From positions 62,001 through 126,000 of the forward strand of contig NZ_FOFD01000003.1 of the NCBI RefSeq assembly GCF_900110865.1: a stretch of 64,000 nucleotides of DNA, written 5' to 3'. Under the pieces are notes generated by a model. It was not told the DNA's origin and made no database searches. It was given only the letters and a program-made list of their open reading frames with translations. Shown here in pieces: positions 34,549 through 42,251 of this stretch. This stretch comes from Natrinema salaciae (GTDB lineage: Archaea; Halobacteriota; Halobacteria; Halobacteriales; Natrialbaceae). Position 1 is the stretch's first letter; the number at the start of each line of letters is the position of its first letter. The translations under genes were made by a program, and so were the position numbers.

Positions 34549-35631
34549 TTACTCCCGCCCGACCCACTTGAGGACCAGCAGCGTCCCCTCGAACAGCAGG
34601 ATCATCGTGACGGCGACGAGGATGGGTGCCATCCCGGTCGGATCCAGCGTGAACGCGAACGAGAGCGCCGCGAAGGCCGCCCAGAAGTACAGCCGCTTCT
34701 GGGCCAGCCAGCGGCGGGTCGTCACGCCCAGCATGATCGCCAGCATGATGAAGAGCGGAATCTGGAAGACGATCGCGAGGAAGCCGGTGAGCGTGATGAT
34801 CAGGTTGAACGTGTCGCCGAGCGCGTACGCGATCTCCGCACTTCCCTCGGCGTAGTACGTGAAGTACTCGAACAGGATGGGCAACACGAGCACGTACGAA
34901 AACAGCATGCCGACCGCGCCGAGAACGACGCTCGTCGGAACCGCCGCGAGGTAGTACTTCCGCTCGTTGGGGTACAGCCCCGGCCGCATGAACAGGTAAC
35001 ACTCGTAGACGAACGCCGGCAGTGCGATCATGATCCCCAGTAGCGACGAGATCTTGATCCGGGTCAGCCACAGCTCGAGCGGGTTGTAGAGGTGCGGCGG
35101 CGGCGCGTTGCCGCCGTCGGGAAAGACGTTGAACCAGACGAACTCGATGGCCTGGGACGCCCACAGGATCCCGATCGCCGTCCCGCCGGCACCGAACAGG
35201 AGGACGACCGCCAGCCGGAGGACCATCTCCTCGATGTGATCGGCCAGCGGCATCTCCTCGTCGTCCGGCGGCGTCGAGATGCCGCCGACGTCGTCGTCCG
35301 GATCGGGATAGGTCGGCTCGGGGTCGGGATCGTGGCGGTCACCGACGACGCCCTCGCCGTCGGTCTCGAGGTCCGGAGCGCCCGCCGCCGCGGCATCGGC
35401 CGACGGCTCGGGATTCGAACTGTCAGCGTCGACGTCGGCCGACGATGCCGGCGCCGAACCCTCGTCGACGGCATCGGTCGACGGCTCGGGGTCGGGACCG
35501 ACGAACGACGGGGTCTCGTCGTCCGCGGGAAGGAACCCGGAGTCGTCCTCGGGGAGCGGTCGCTCATCGGCGTCGTCCCATCGGTCTCCGAGGTTCGGGG
35601 CGTCCTCATCGTCCGTCGGCTCGTCCGCCAT
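34549..35631 (-). CDS. tatC: Twin-arginine translocase subunit TatC (single-domain)
   Basis: Core Tat translocase component that recognises the twin-arginine signal and forms the pore with TatA. The 360 residues have a very acidic disordered N-terminal region of about 130 residues (MADEPTDDEDAPNLGDRWDD onward), then six transmembrane helices (LRLAVVLLFGAGGTAIGILW, LLGIMIALPAFVYECYLFMR, AAVPTSVVLGAVGMLFSYVL and others). The family motif PGLYPNERKYY appears near residue 217, and SFAFTLDPTG is the conserved loop. Together with the double-domain TatC at 38523, transcribed away from it, it forms the usual haloarchaeal TatC pair, here separated by an inserted AT-rich segment. Confidence 0.96.
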   Translation of the reverse strand: MADEPTDDEDAPNLGDRWDDADERPLPEDDSGFLPADDETPSFVGPDPEPSTDAVDEGSAPASSADVDADSSNPEPSADAAAAGAPDLETDGEGVVGDRHDPDPEPTYPDPDDDVGGISTPPDDEEMPLADHIEEMVLRLAVVLLFGAGGTAIGILWASQAIEFVWFNVFPDGGNAPPPHLYNPLELWLTRIKISSLLGIMIALPAFVYECYLFMRPGLYPNERKYYLAAVPTSVVLGAVGMLFSYVLVLPILFEYFTYYAEGSAEIAYALGDTFNLIITLTGFLAIVFQIPLFIMLAIMLGVTTRRWLAQKRLYFWAAFAALSFAFTLDPTGMAPILVAVTMILLFEGTLLVLKWVGRE

Positions 35632-35910
35632 CTACGGGATATTGATAGGCCACCGGTTATAGGCCTTTTTCTTACGAACACCCCCGAAAGTGAGAAGGCC
35701 GCTCGAGGGAGCCTCGGACCGCATGCCAGTGCAGTTCAGATACGTTTCGGAAGTTGTGAAGTCGAATTCGGAGCATCCATGACGGAATTCAGTCGCCATA
35801 CTGGGTCTAATAGCGGTATTCGATTAGAGATGTGGAAAACAAACGGACGCCGAGTGGGCTAAGGGAGTTTAGTATTCGACTCGAGATTCCTGAAGACGTT
35901 CTGTAGAATT

Positions 35911-36681
35911 TCATTGTTCAATAGTCGCTTCGTTTTTGTAGTGTTCATACACGTTACGAGTCCAGCTAATTGCTTCGGATGTGTTATTTATTAAGACGCC
36001 TTTTATTCCTCCATCTTTATGTACAATTATGCCCGCGTAGGTGTCGTTTTCAGATGTCATAATCCATAGAGAGTAGGGAAGTGCACCGTTGTATATTTGA
36101 ATAGATGTTCGATCATTATCGAGGATTCTATCAAATTCGTATGCGTTAGTGTTTTGCAGAGTACTAAACAGATGGTCTTCGATGATGAGCTCTACCGAAG
36201 TCTCACTCTGGTTGATCGCATCCTCAATAACTCTTGTATACGATAAGTGGACTGTTGGCACTAGCCCCAACAGTCGGGTGGACTCTCGCAATATTTCTCT
36301 GATTGGCTCGAGAGCTAGATCGGGTATTTTGGGATCTGCTTGGTGGACATCCATTTCGTGAATGAACCGAGAGTTAAGAGAGTTCTCGTTAGGGAATGTG
36401 TTTAACAATCTCCCCGACTTTTGAATATTATTGATAGTGTCTGTGTATCTAGAGTATGCTGTTAATGCGATTTCACCCTTGGGTGTTGTGTGGTACTTTC
36501 CATCTCCGTATTCGACGCATTCCACTTCTTGAAGCAATTCTAATCCCCGGTCAACGGTTGACCGCGACTTTGAGCATATATCTATTAATTCAGCTTTCGT
36601 CTTCGGATCATCTACGAGTATATCTAGAATCTCGTTCCGTTTGTGTACCGCATCGTGTAGTTTCCTTCTCTCATCAGACAT
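35911..36681 (-). CDS. Winged-helix transcription regulator, FilR1/DUF1724 type
   Basis: Regulator of 256 residues. Residues 1-75 form a winged helix (LVDDPKTKAELIDICSKSRS, LELLQEVECVEYGDGKYHTT), and the C-terminal part matches the FilR1-type middle domain (LGLVPTVHLSYTRVIEDAIN, AYEFDRILDNDRTSIQIYNG, TYAGIIVHKDGGIKGVLINN). Codon use is AT-rich, unlike the flanking tatC genes, and the amino acid composition is less acidic, so this gene was probably acquired by transfer. It is transcribed in the same direction as the two small genes beside it. The target is unknown; the local secreted-protein gene is the natural candidate. Confidence 0.85.
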   Translation of the reverse strand: MSDERRKLHDAVHKRNEILDILVDDPKTKAELIDICSKSRSTVDRGLELLQEVECVEYGDGKYHTTPKGEIALTAYSRYTDTINNIQKSGRLLNTFPNENSLNSRFIHEMDVHQADPKIPDLALEPIREILRESTRLLGLVPTVHLSYTRVIEDAINQSETSVELIIEDHLFSTLQNTNAYEFDRILDNDRTSIQIYNGALPYSLWIMTSENDTYAGIIVHKDGGIKGVLINNTSEAISWTRNVYEHYKNEATIEQ

Positions 36682-36804
36682 ACATTAGCGTTATTAGATT
36701 GGGACCTTAGTTATGGTGATTTCCACCAAGGCCTTAATTCCAACACTAACAGGTGTTTCCGATCCTGGAGTTGATTCGATCGCTAATAACAAAGATAGGT
36801 TTGA

Positions 36805-36978
36805 TCACTTTGATCGAATCGAACTATATATCGGCCAACCAATCAAATAGAATGCAAGCAAATACAAGATGGCATATAGTGAGAGACCATATAATATAAA
36901 TCCGCCAGAACTAATTTCTATTGCGATTCCTGTTAATATGTATGCAATCAGTCCAAGAAACCACTCTTTTTCATCCAT
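36805..36978 (-). CDS. 57-residue membrane protein in the tatC island
   Basis: A short gene running from an ATG at 36978 to a TGA at 36805. It encodes MDEKEWFLGLIAYILTGIAI, then EISSGGFILYGLSLYAILYL and LAFYLIGWPIYSSIRSK. Two hydrophobic helices (about residues 7-21 and 27-51) with a short polar loop between them make a small hairpin membrane protein. It lies 61 bases downstream of the Tat-signal gene on the same strand. Composition is AT-rich like its neighbours. I do not recognise the family; a small membrane partner or immunity protein for the secreted protein is possible but unproven. Confidence 0.65.
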   Translation of the reverse strand: MDEKEWFLGLIAYILTGIAIEISSGGFILYGLSLYAILYLLAFYLIGWPIYSSIRSK

Positions 36979-37039
36979 ATATGGATAGAATATTTAGATG
37001 ACTTAATAGTATTGTTTTAGGGATTTGATAGCCGTGTTG

Positions 37040-37825
37040 TCAGATGAGGTCATCTGTGCTTTCGTCATCGGTGATTTGCCAATCGCCCTCCAGTATACCG
37101 CCGAAAGAGACAGAAGCTGGCCCCGCTCCACCCTCAATACTATCGACAGTTACACTGGTTGGGTTGGCAGACCAAGCGTGGACATAACTTCCATAGATCG
37201 TTCCTGGATTGCCATTGAGGTTGTTTAGAGACTGAGCTAATAGCACGCTTTGAGAGGCATCTGGATAGATTTTTTCCAAATCAACAAGGGCTCCAACCCC
37301 TCCATTGCTTATTGAGTCAGGATAGAGTTCGATTGAACTGTCCTCAGACGGGCTTGTTCGTAGGCTTGATTCACCAACGTTTGTCCACTCATTACCGTCA
37401 TAAGTGATTGTGATAACGTCGTCTGCCCAGGTCCCGAACCCAGGGGATATAACTGCAACGTCCAGCGTTGTGATTACTTGTACTCGAATCCGTTCCTCTC
37501 CTTTCGGATCGTTGAACGCATTAATGAGGAAGTTCGCTGTAGGCTTTTTATAATGTGCTTGGGGACTGAACTCCGAATCATTTTCTGACTCTAATGTCTC
37601 TGTTGTCGTTGAGACCACATAATTGTACCCAGAATCCTCCATTACCTCGTGCAGACCATCTTCACCATGGTCATTATACGCTTCTAATACTTTCGAATCT
37701 ATATTATCTAATGGATCTGAGCTTGCTTTTTTAGCACTAGTGGTTCCAATGATACCAACTGTTGCAAGGCAGGAACCGGCCATTTTCAGGGTTCGTCGAC
37801 GGGTCTGATTTTGATCGTTCTTCAT
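37040..37825 (-). CDS. Tat-exported protein of unknown function in the tatC island
   Basis: Protein of 261 residues. The ATG giving MKNDQNQTRRRTLKMAGSCL was chosen because the twin-arginine motif (TRRRTLKM) and a hydrophobic core (SCLATVGIIGTTSA) follow directly. The mature part is about 230 residues, acidic, with beta-rich segments (RIRVQVITTLDVAVISPGFG, ITITYDGNEWTNVG, SSIELYPDSISNGGVGALVD, HAWSANPTSVTVDSIEGGAG). It has no cysteine after the signal, and no catalytic motif or membrane anchor is visible. Codon usage is AT-rich. Secreted peptide/protein antimicrobials of haloarchaea (halocins) also begin with Tat signals, but I see no sequence similarity to those I know. Confidence 0.7.
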   Translation of the reverse strand: MKNDQNQTRRRTLKMAGSCLATVGIIGTTSAKKASSDPLDNIDSKVLEAYNDHGEDGLHEVMEDSGYNYVVSTTTETLESENDSEFSPQAHYKKPTANFLINAFNDPKGEERIRVQVITTLDVAVISPGFGTWADDVITITYDGNEWTNVGESSLRTSPSEDSSIELYPDSISNGGVGALVDLEKIYPDASQSVLLAQSLNNLNGNPGTIYGSYVHAWSANPTSVTVDSIEGGAGPASVSFGGILEGDWQITDDESTDDLI

Positions 37826-38040
37826 TGTCTTCTTCCAACTGATACTTTGACTACTACAATAACTTAATTGTAGACAAATAAACCACAATATGATTAATAT
37901 GTAATGGTCTGATTATAGTCTGAATGGATGATTAGACCACCATCTTTTGATACGTTATTCAGGTGTTGGAAGCCGCGACCGTGCCACTATTTTATTGACG
38001 AAAAAGGATTGGCTGCTTGAATCTACAGTGTTCAAACACG

Positions 38041-38155
38041 CTATAGTAGATGTTGAAAGTCTATTGCACTCCCGCTCGCGAAGCAGCGGCCAGCATCGTT
38101 CGTGCTGGCCGCTCAAGTGCGAGCAGTGAGTAAATCGTTTCAACGACTACTATAG
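38041..38155. mobile_element. MITE-like foldback element
   Basis: Terminal inverted repeats of 18 bp, CTATAGTAGATGTTGAAA (38041-38058) and the complement of CTATAGTAGTCGTTGAAA (38138-38155), match in 16 positions. Inside is a perfect 11-bp stem, AGCGGCCAGCA (38085-38095) and TGCTGGCCGCT (38103-38113), with a 7-base loop. No coding sequence is contained. The structure is typical of a non-autonomous element mobilised by a transposase encoded elsewhere. No clear target-site duplication is seen. Confidence 0.75.
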
Positions 38156-38263
38156 TACTATGTGAAGCTGAATACTCAAAGCCAATTATCAACTGCCTCA
38201 ATATCTACATTGCAAAGAAGTTTGAGGGAGGGCGTCCAGCAGCAAGGAACACCATATATTCGA

Positions 38264-38347
38264 CTATAGTAGCCGGTGAAATGGGTTGTACACTGAACAC
38301 AATGCGTCATGCGATCAGGGCACACAGACTCACTGTAGCGACTATAG
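38264..38347. mobile_element. Possible second CTATAG-ended element or remnant
   Basis: An 84-base segment starts CTATAGTAGCCGG and ends AGCGACTATAG, whose complement reads CTATAGTCGCT. The ends resemble the terminal repeats of the element 110 bases to the left, but the match stops after about ten bases. It may be a decayed relative. Confidence 0.35.
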
Positions 38348-38495
38348 CTTCGATGGTGCTTTTAATTTCATAAAATCCGATTCAGTCTGGTCAACACTGC
38401 CGCGAAAGGTAGCGACATCCGAGATAGGTGCTTAGAAAACGTCTCACGTTTTATCCATATCTGAACGCCATCCACACACCCACTCGAAAGGTTGA

Positions 38496-38512
38496 TAACT
38501 GGATGTCAGTTA
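38496..38512 (+). promoter_or_regulatory. Small inverted repeat just before the second tatC
   Basis: TAACTG and CAGTTA are perfect 6-bp arms around a 5-base spacer, ending 10 bases before the ATG. It could be an operator at the transcription start or an mRNA hairpin over the start region. Evidence is symmetry and position only. Confidence 0.35.
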
Positions 38513-38522
38513 CCCCTACCCA

Positions 38523-40862
38523 ATGAGTTCTGCCGTCGACGAGGACACCGCCCGAGCCCTCAACACCGGCCGGGAGACGATCGGCGCGTTGCTCTCGGGT
38601 GCTCAGCAACACCTCCAGAAGGTGTTCATCGTCTTTCTCGTAGGCTTCGTCTCCTCGTTCTACGCGCTTCGGATGTTCGTCTGGGATTTCCTCGAGGCGA
38701 CCGCGAAGGGACAGATGAGCGAGGAGATCGCCGGCTCGACCGACATCATCACCCGAACGCCGTTCGAGGTGATCCTGTTACAGGCCAAGATCGGGATGAT
38801 CGTCGGCGCCGTCTTCGCGATCCCCGCCCTCCTTTTCTTCTCTCGAAAGGCGCTCCACCGTCGCGGCTACGACAGCGCCGTCCCGATCTCGAGGGAGCTT
38901 ATCGCCGGTATCGTGATCATGTCGCTGTCGTTGTTCGTGACCGGTGTCGTCTACGCCTACAACATTTTCTTCCCCTTCGCGTTCAATTTCCTGGCAGGGA
39001 ACGCCGTCAGCGCCGGCATCAAACCCAGTTACGGCATCACCGAGTTCACCGAGTTCATGGCGCTGCTGACGCTGTCGTTCGGCCTCGCCGCCCAGCTCCC
39101 GCTACTGATGGGCGTGCTCTCCTACACCGAGATCATCCCCTACGAGACGTTCCGCGACAAGTGGCGCCACGCCGTCGTCGGGATCGTGATCTTCGGTGCC
39201 GTGGCCTCGCCGCCGGACCCGTTCACGCAGGTCATGTGGGCGATGCCGATGGTCGTCCTTTACGTCTTCAGCCTCGGGCTCTCCAAGGTCGTTACCAACG
39301 TCCGACGGCGCGGCGCGGCGAAATCCGACGGCGCGGGGACGGCCCACATCAAACGCCGCCTCCTCCAGTTCGGTGGCGTACTCGTCGTCGTCGCCGCCGC
39401 GATCACCGCCGCCGTCAATCAGGGTGGCTTCGGCTACCTCCACGAGTCGGTCTACCCGGTCTTCCCGTCACCGGTGCGACCCAGCGGGACCTTCGGACTC
39501 GAGGCCACGGCGAACGCGAACGGGCTCTTCGGGGAGATTACGGTCGGGCTGATCGTGTCCGCCGCCGCCGGTTTCGTCGTCCTGCTGGGCTACACGATTT
39601 ACGTGCTCCAGCAGCCGGTCTACCCGCGACAGGACGACATCCGACGCGCGGACACCCACGAGGACGTCGACTTCGAGACGCTCGACGTCGAGGACATCGA
39701 CGACGTTTCGACGACCGTCTTCCGGAGCATGAGCGAGGAGGACGCCCTCGAGTACTCCCGGAAGGCGATGTACGACGACGACCGGGCGAAGGCCCAGGCC
39801 ATCCTCGATCGCTTCGACACGATTCATGACGCGATGGAGGACGAGGACGGGACGGCGTCGGGCGACGCGGCCACAGCGGGCGCGGCGGGATCCGGCGGCG
39901 CTGCGGGCGACGACGAGGGCGGCCTCTTCGCGAACACCGCGGCCGGCATGCTCGATCCGTTCACCGAGGACGAGACCACCGAGGACGACATCGGCGGCTA
40001 CGCCTACGACATCGCGTTCGTCTTCAACAGCCTCACCTCGAAGGTGTTCCGCATCGTGGGGCTGTTCATGCTCGTCATGGGAGGCACCTTCTTCTGGCTC
40101 TACTCGGGCGGTATCGGGGCCGTGCTCAGGCTCTTCCTCGATCGGGTTCCCCGACACGTGCTCGAGAAAATCGTCGGCGAGGGCGTCGATCCGAGCACGC
40201 TGACCCTCCAGGAACTCATCACGGAGATGGACATCGTCGTCGCCCTGCACCCCGTCGAGGTGCTCATCTTCGAGGCGAAGGTGAGCGCGCTCGCCGGCCT
40301 CGTCGCCGCCTTACCGGTGATACTGTACTACGCCTGGCCACCCGCCAAGGAGCGCGGGCTGGTCTACGGCGACCGCCGGACGTTCGTCGTCTGGGGCGGG
40401 GGCCTGCTGGCCGGCTTCGCCGTCGGGACCTACCTCGGGTTCTTCTGGGTCGCGCCGACGATCATCTCGTATCTGGTCTCGGACGCGATCAACAACGGGA
40501 TGGTCGTCTCCTACCGGATCAAGAGCTTCTTCTGGCTCGTGATCTTCACCACCGTCGGCATCGGCTTCCTGTTCAACATCATCGTCACGATGGCGCTGTT
40601 CCACGTCGGCGGCATCGTCAGCTACCGCTCGATGCTCGAGCGCTGGCGGCCGGTCGTCGTCGGCATCTTCACGCTCGCCGCCTTCTTCAGCCCGAAGGGC
40701 GTGCTCATGATGTTGCTGTTCTCGATCCCGATCTCGCTCACGTATCTGATCGGGCTCGCCGTCCTCTACGTCCTCACCGCCGGCGGCCGGCTGTTCGGCG
40801 GCGGCGGCGGGTCGGCGGCCGAGTCGGAGCCCGACGACGCCGGCGCGACCGCAGCGGAGTGA
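38523..40862 (+). CDS. tatC2: Double-domain twin-arginine translocase TatC
   Basis: TatC-type translocase subunit of 779 residues formed by two TatC domains joined in one chain, a haloarchaeal speciality (TatCt type). The first domain spans about residues 25-365 (LLSGAQQHLQKVFIVFLVGF, ALLFFSRKALHRRGYDSAVP, FGLAAQLPLLMGVLSYTEII). An acidic cytosolic linker with low-complexity GDAATAGAAGSGGAAGDDEG lies about 365-500. The second domain follows (IVGLFMLVMGGTFFWLYSGG to the C-terminus). It acts with the single-domain TatC to export the many Tat substrates of halophiles. Its start is close to a small hairpin. The gene is divergent from tatC with the accessory island in between. Confidence 0.95.
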   Translation: MSSAVDEDTARALNTGRETIGALLSGAQQHLQKVFIVFLVGFVSSFYALRMFVWDFLEATAKGQMSEEIAGSTDIITRTPFEVILLQAKIGMIVGAVFAIPALLFFSRKALHRRGYDSAVPISRELIAGIVIMSLSLFVTGVVYAYNIFFPFAFNFLAGNAVSAGIKPSYGITEFTEFMALLTLSFGLAAQLPLLMGVLSYTEIIPYETFRDKWRHAVVGIVIFGAVASPPDPFTQVMWAMPMVVLYVFSLGLSKVVTNVRRRGAAKSDGAGTAHIKRRLLQFGGVLVVVAAAITAAVNQGGFGYLHESVYPVFPSPVRPSGTFGLEATANANGLFGEITVGLIVSAAAGFVVLLGYTIYVLQQPVYPRQDDIRRADTHEDVDFETLDVEDIDDVSTTVFRSMSEEDALEYSRKAMYDDDRAKAQAILDRFDTIHDAMEDEDGTASGDAATAGAAGSGGAAGDDEGGLFANTAAGMLDPFTEDETTEDDIGGYAYDIAFVFNSLTSKVFRIVGLFMLVMGGTFFWLYSGGIGAVLRLFLDRVPRHVLEKIVGEGVDPSTLTLQELITEMDIVVALHPVEVLIFEAKVSALAGLVAALPVILYYAWPPAKERGLVYGDRRTFVVWGGGLLAGFAVGTYLGFFWVAPTIISYLVSDAINNGMVVSYRIKSFFWLVIFTTVGIGFLFNIIVTMALFHVGGIVSYRSMLERWRPVVVGIFTLAAFFSPKGVLMMLLFSIPISLTYLIGLAVLYVLTAGGRLFGGGGGSAAESEPDDAGATAAE

Positions 40863-40981
40863 CGGCGCGCCGACGATCGGAACCGCCGCGACCTCGGAGA
40901 CCCGTGCGACCAAGATCACCTCGTGGGACCGTGCGACCAAGTACCGTTAAGTCGGGGACGCGCGAACGCCTACGCAGACTG

Positions 40982-41158
40982 ATGCCCAAGATCAGCGTCG
41001 AAATCCCGCAGGAACTCCTCGAGGATCTGGACGACCACGTCGGCGAGGACGGCAAGTTCGTCAACCGCAGCGACGCGATCCGATCCTCGATACGCAAGAA
41101 TCTGGATATTCTAGACGAGATCGACAAACGGCACGATCGTCTCGAGACCGACGAGTGA
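40982..41158 (+). CDS. Ribbon-helix-helix (CopG-type) regulator
   Basis: DNA-binding protein of 58 residues. MPKISVEIPQELLEDLDDHV forms the beta strand and first helix, and FVNRSDAIRSSIRKNLDILD the second helix of a ribbon-helix-helix dimer. The tail is acidic (KRHDRLETDE). The short form from this ATG matches the family; upstream in-frame sequence is arginine-rich and unlikely to be translated. Its stop stands two bases from the stop of rlmE (convergent). Function unknown; targets could be neighbouring genes. Confidence 0.85.
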   Translation: MPKISVEIPQELLEDLDDHVGEDGKFVNRSDAIRSSIRKNLDILDEIDKRHDRLETDE

Positions 41159-41160
41159 GG

Positions 41161-41934
41161 TCAGTCCCGATCCAGACGCTGGGCGAACCCGAAGTTCGGT
41201 TTCGCGTCCTCGACGCGGACGGCGACGGTTTCGCCGACCTCGGTGCCCGGCACGAACAGCCGGTAGCCGTCGACCGACGCGATGCCGTCGCCTTCGCTGC
41301 CGACGTCTTCGATCTCGACCTCGAGTTCGTCGCCCGGTCGCACCGAGGCGGTGAGCCGCCCCTTCCCGATGAAGTAGACCTCGGAGGACTCGTCGCGGCT
41401 GGCCTTCGGCGAGGTCGCGCGGACGTACTGGAACTCCGCTTCGACGTCCGCCCGGAAGTCGTCGACGTCCGGCCCTTCGAAGACCTTCACGACGAAGTCC
41501 CCGCCGCTGTCGAGTAGCTCGAGTGCGGTCTCGAAGGCCTGCCGCGCGAGGTGCAGCGAGCGGGCCTGGTCCAGCGAGTACTCGCCGGACATGTTGGGTG
41601 CCATGTCCGAGATGACCGCGTCGACGGAGCCGCCGGCGGCGTCGATGACTCGGTCGCGGGTCTTGTCCTCGGTCATGTCGCCGCGCAGCGTCTCGACGTT
41701 GTCGTGGTCGTCGAACGCCTTGATCCGCTGGAAGTCGACGCCGATGACGTTCCCCTCCGGGCCGACTTCCTCGGCGGCGACTTCGAGCCAGCCGCCGGGG
41801 GCCGCGCCAAGGTCGACGACCGTGTCGCCGCGGTCGATCACGTTCTCGAGGTCGTCGAGTTGCTTGAGCTTGTAGGCCGCTCGAGAGCGGTAGCCCTCCT
41901 GTTTCGCTTTGTTGTAGTAGTGGTCTCGGGCCAT
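41161..41934 (-). CDS. rlmE: 23S rRNA 2'-O-methyltransferase RlmE/FtsJ with TRAM domain
   Basis: Cytosolic rRNA methyltransferase of 257 residues that methylates the ribose of U2552-equivalent in 23S rRNA. It begins MARDHYYNKAKQEGYRSRAA, with the S-adenosylmethionine motif VVDLGAAPGGWLEVA near residue 40. The catalytic K-D-K-E set is plausible (Lys in the RSRAAYKL region, Asp in VISDMAPNMSG, Lys in FVVKVFEG, Glu in SSEVYFIG). A C-terminal TRAM domain (about 195-257, GRLTASVRPGDELEVEIEDV) is a normal archaeal addition for RNA binding. It is divergent from pcn, with 317 bases between them. Confidence 0.95.
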   Translation of the reverse strand: MARDHYYNKAKQEGYRSRAAYKLKQLDDLENVIDRGDTVVDLGAAPGGWLEVAAEEVGPEGNVIGVDFQRIKAFDDHDNVETLRGDMTEDKTRDRVIDAAGGSVDAVISDMAPNMSGEYSLDQARSLHLARQAFETALELLDSGGDFVVKVFEGPDVDDFRADVEAEFQYVRATSPKASRDESSEVYFIGKGRLTASVRPGDELEVEIEDVGSEGDGIASVDGYRLFVPGTEVGETVAVRVEDAKPNFGFAQRLDRD

Positions 41935-42251
41935 GATCGGTCTTGGAAGCGCTAGTCGCCCGATACGGATAGGTGTGGCGAGAGTGGACGGAGAGAGCGG
42001 CTATCGACGGCAGCGGCCGACAGCAGGCGACACCCGTCTCTCGAACTACCGGCGAGTCGTCGGCGGGGACGCGACTCGAGCGGACACCGAGACGCGACCG
42101 GGACGCCGCGAGCGGCGAGATCACCGTCGAGGAAATCCGGTTGCGCGACGAGTACTGATCCCATCCCGACGTCGCCGCGGAACCGGCCGACTGCGCGCCG
42201 GCTGGCCGTAAAGGGTGGCTTTTTATGCCGACCGTCCGTACGCCGACCTAT
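41935..42251. other. Divergent region between rlmE and pcn
   Basis: Contains the pcn promoter with a TTTTTATG box near 42220. A 61-codon frame with a GTG start (41973-42158) ends in GEITVEEIRLRDEY and could be chance; I do not call it a gene. No RNA gene seen. Confidence 0.4.
42220..42227 (+). promoter_or_regulatory. TATA-like box of pcn
   Basis: TTTTTATG stands in GC-rich sequence, ending 24 bases before the pcn ATG. That spacing is typical of leaderless haloarchaeal transcripts. Confidence 0.55.

Larger units (their letters stand above)
37826..38522. other. AT-rich intergenic stretch with inverted-repeat elements
   Basis: About 700 bases between the Tat-signal gene and the second tatC. 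It holds a 115-bp MITE-like element (38041-38155), a second pair of CTATAG-ended sequences (38264-38347) and, near its end, a hairpin just before the tatC start. A 35-codon frame (38162-38269, ending in the second CTATAG end) may be a transposase remnant but is too short to judge. Confidence 0.55.

Noticed and set aside
38162-38269. 35-codon frame beside the MITE
   Set aside because: May be a transposase end, but it has no recognisable motif and the start codon is only GTG.
37826-38522. CRISPR-like repeats
   Set aside because: The repeated ends are inverted, not regularly spaced direct repeats, and no cas gene is present.
41973-42158. 61-codon frame between rlmE and pcn
   Set aside because: GTG start, arginine-rich, no conserved pattern; the pcn promoter lies right after it.
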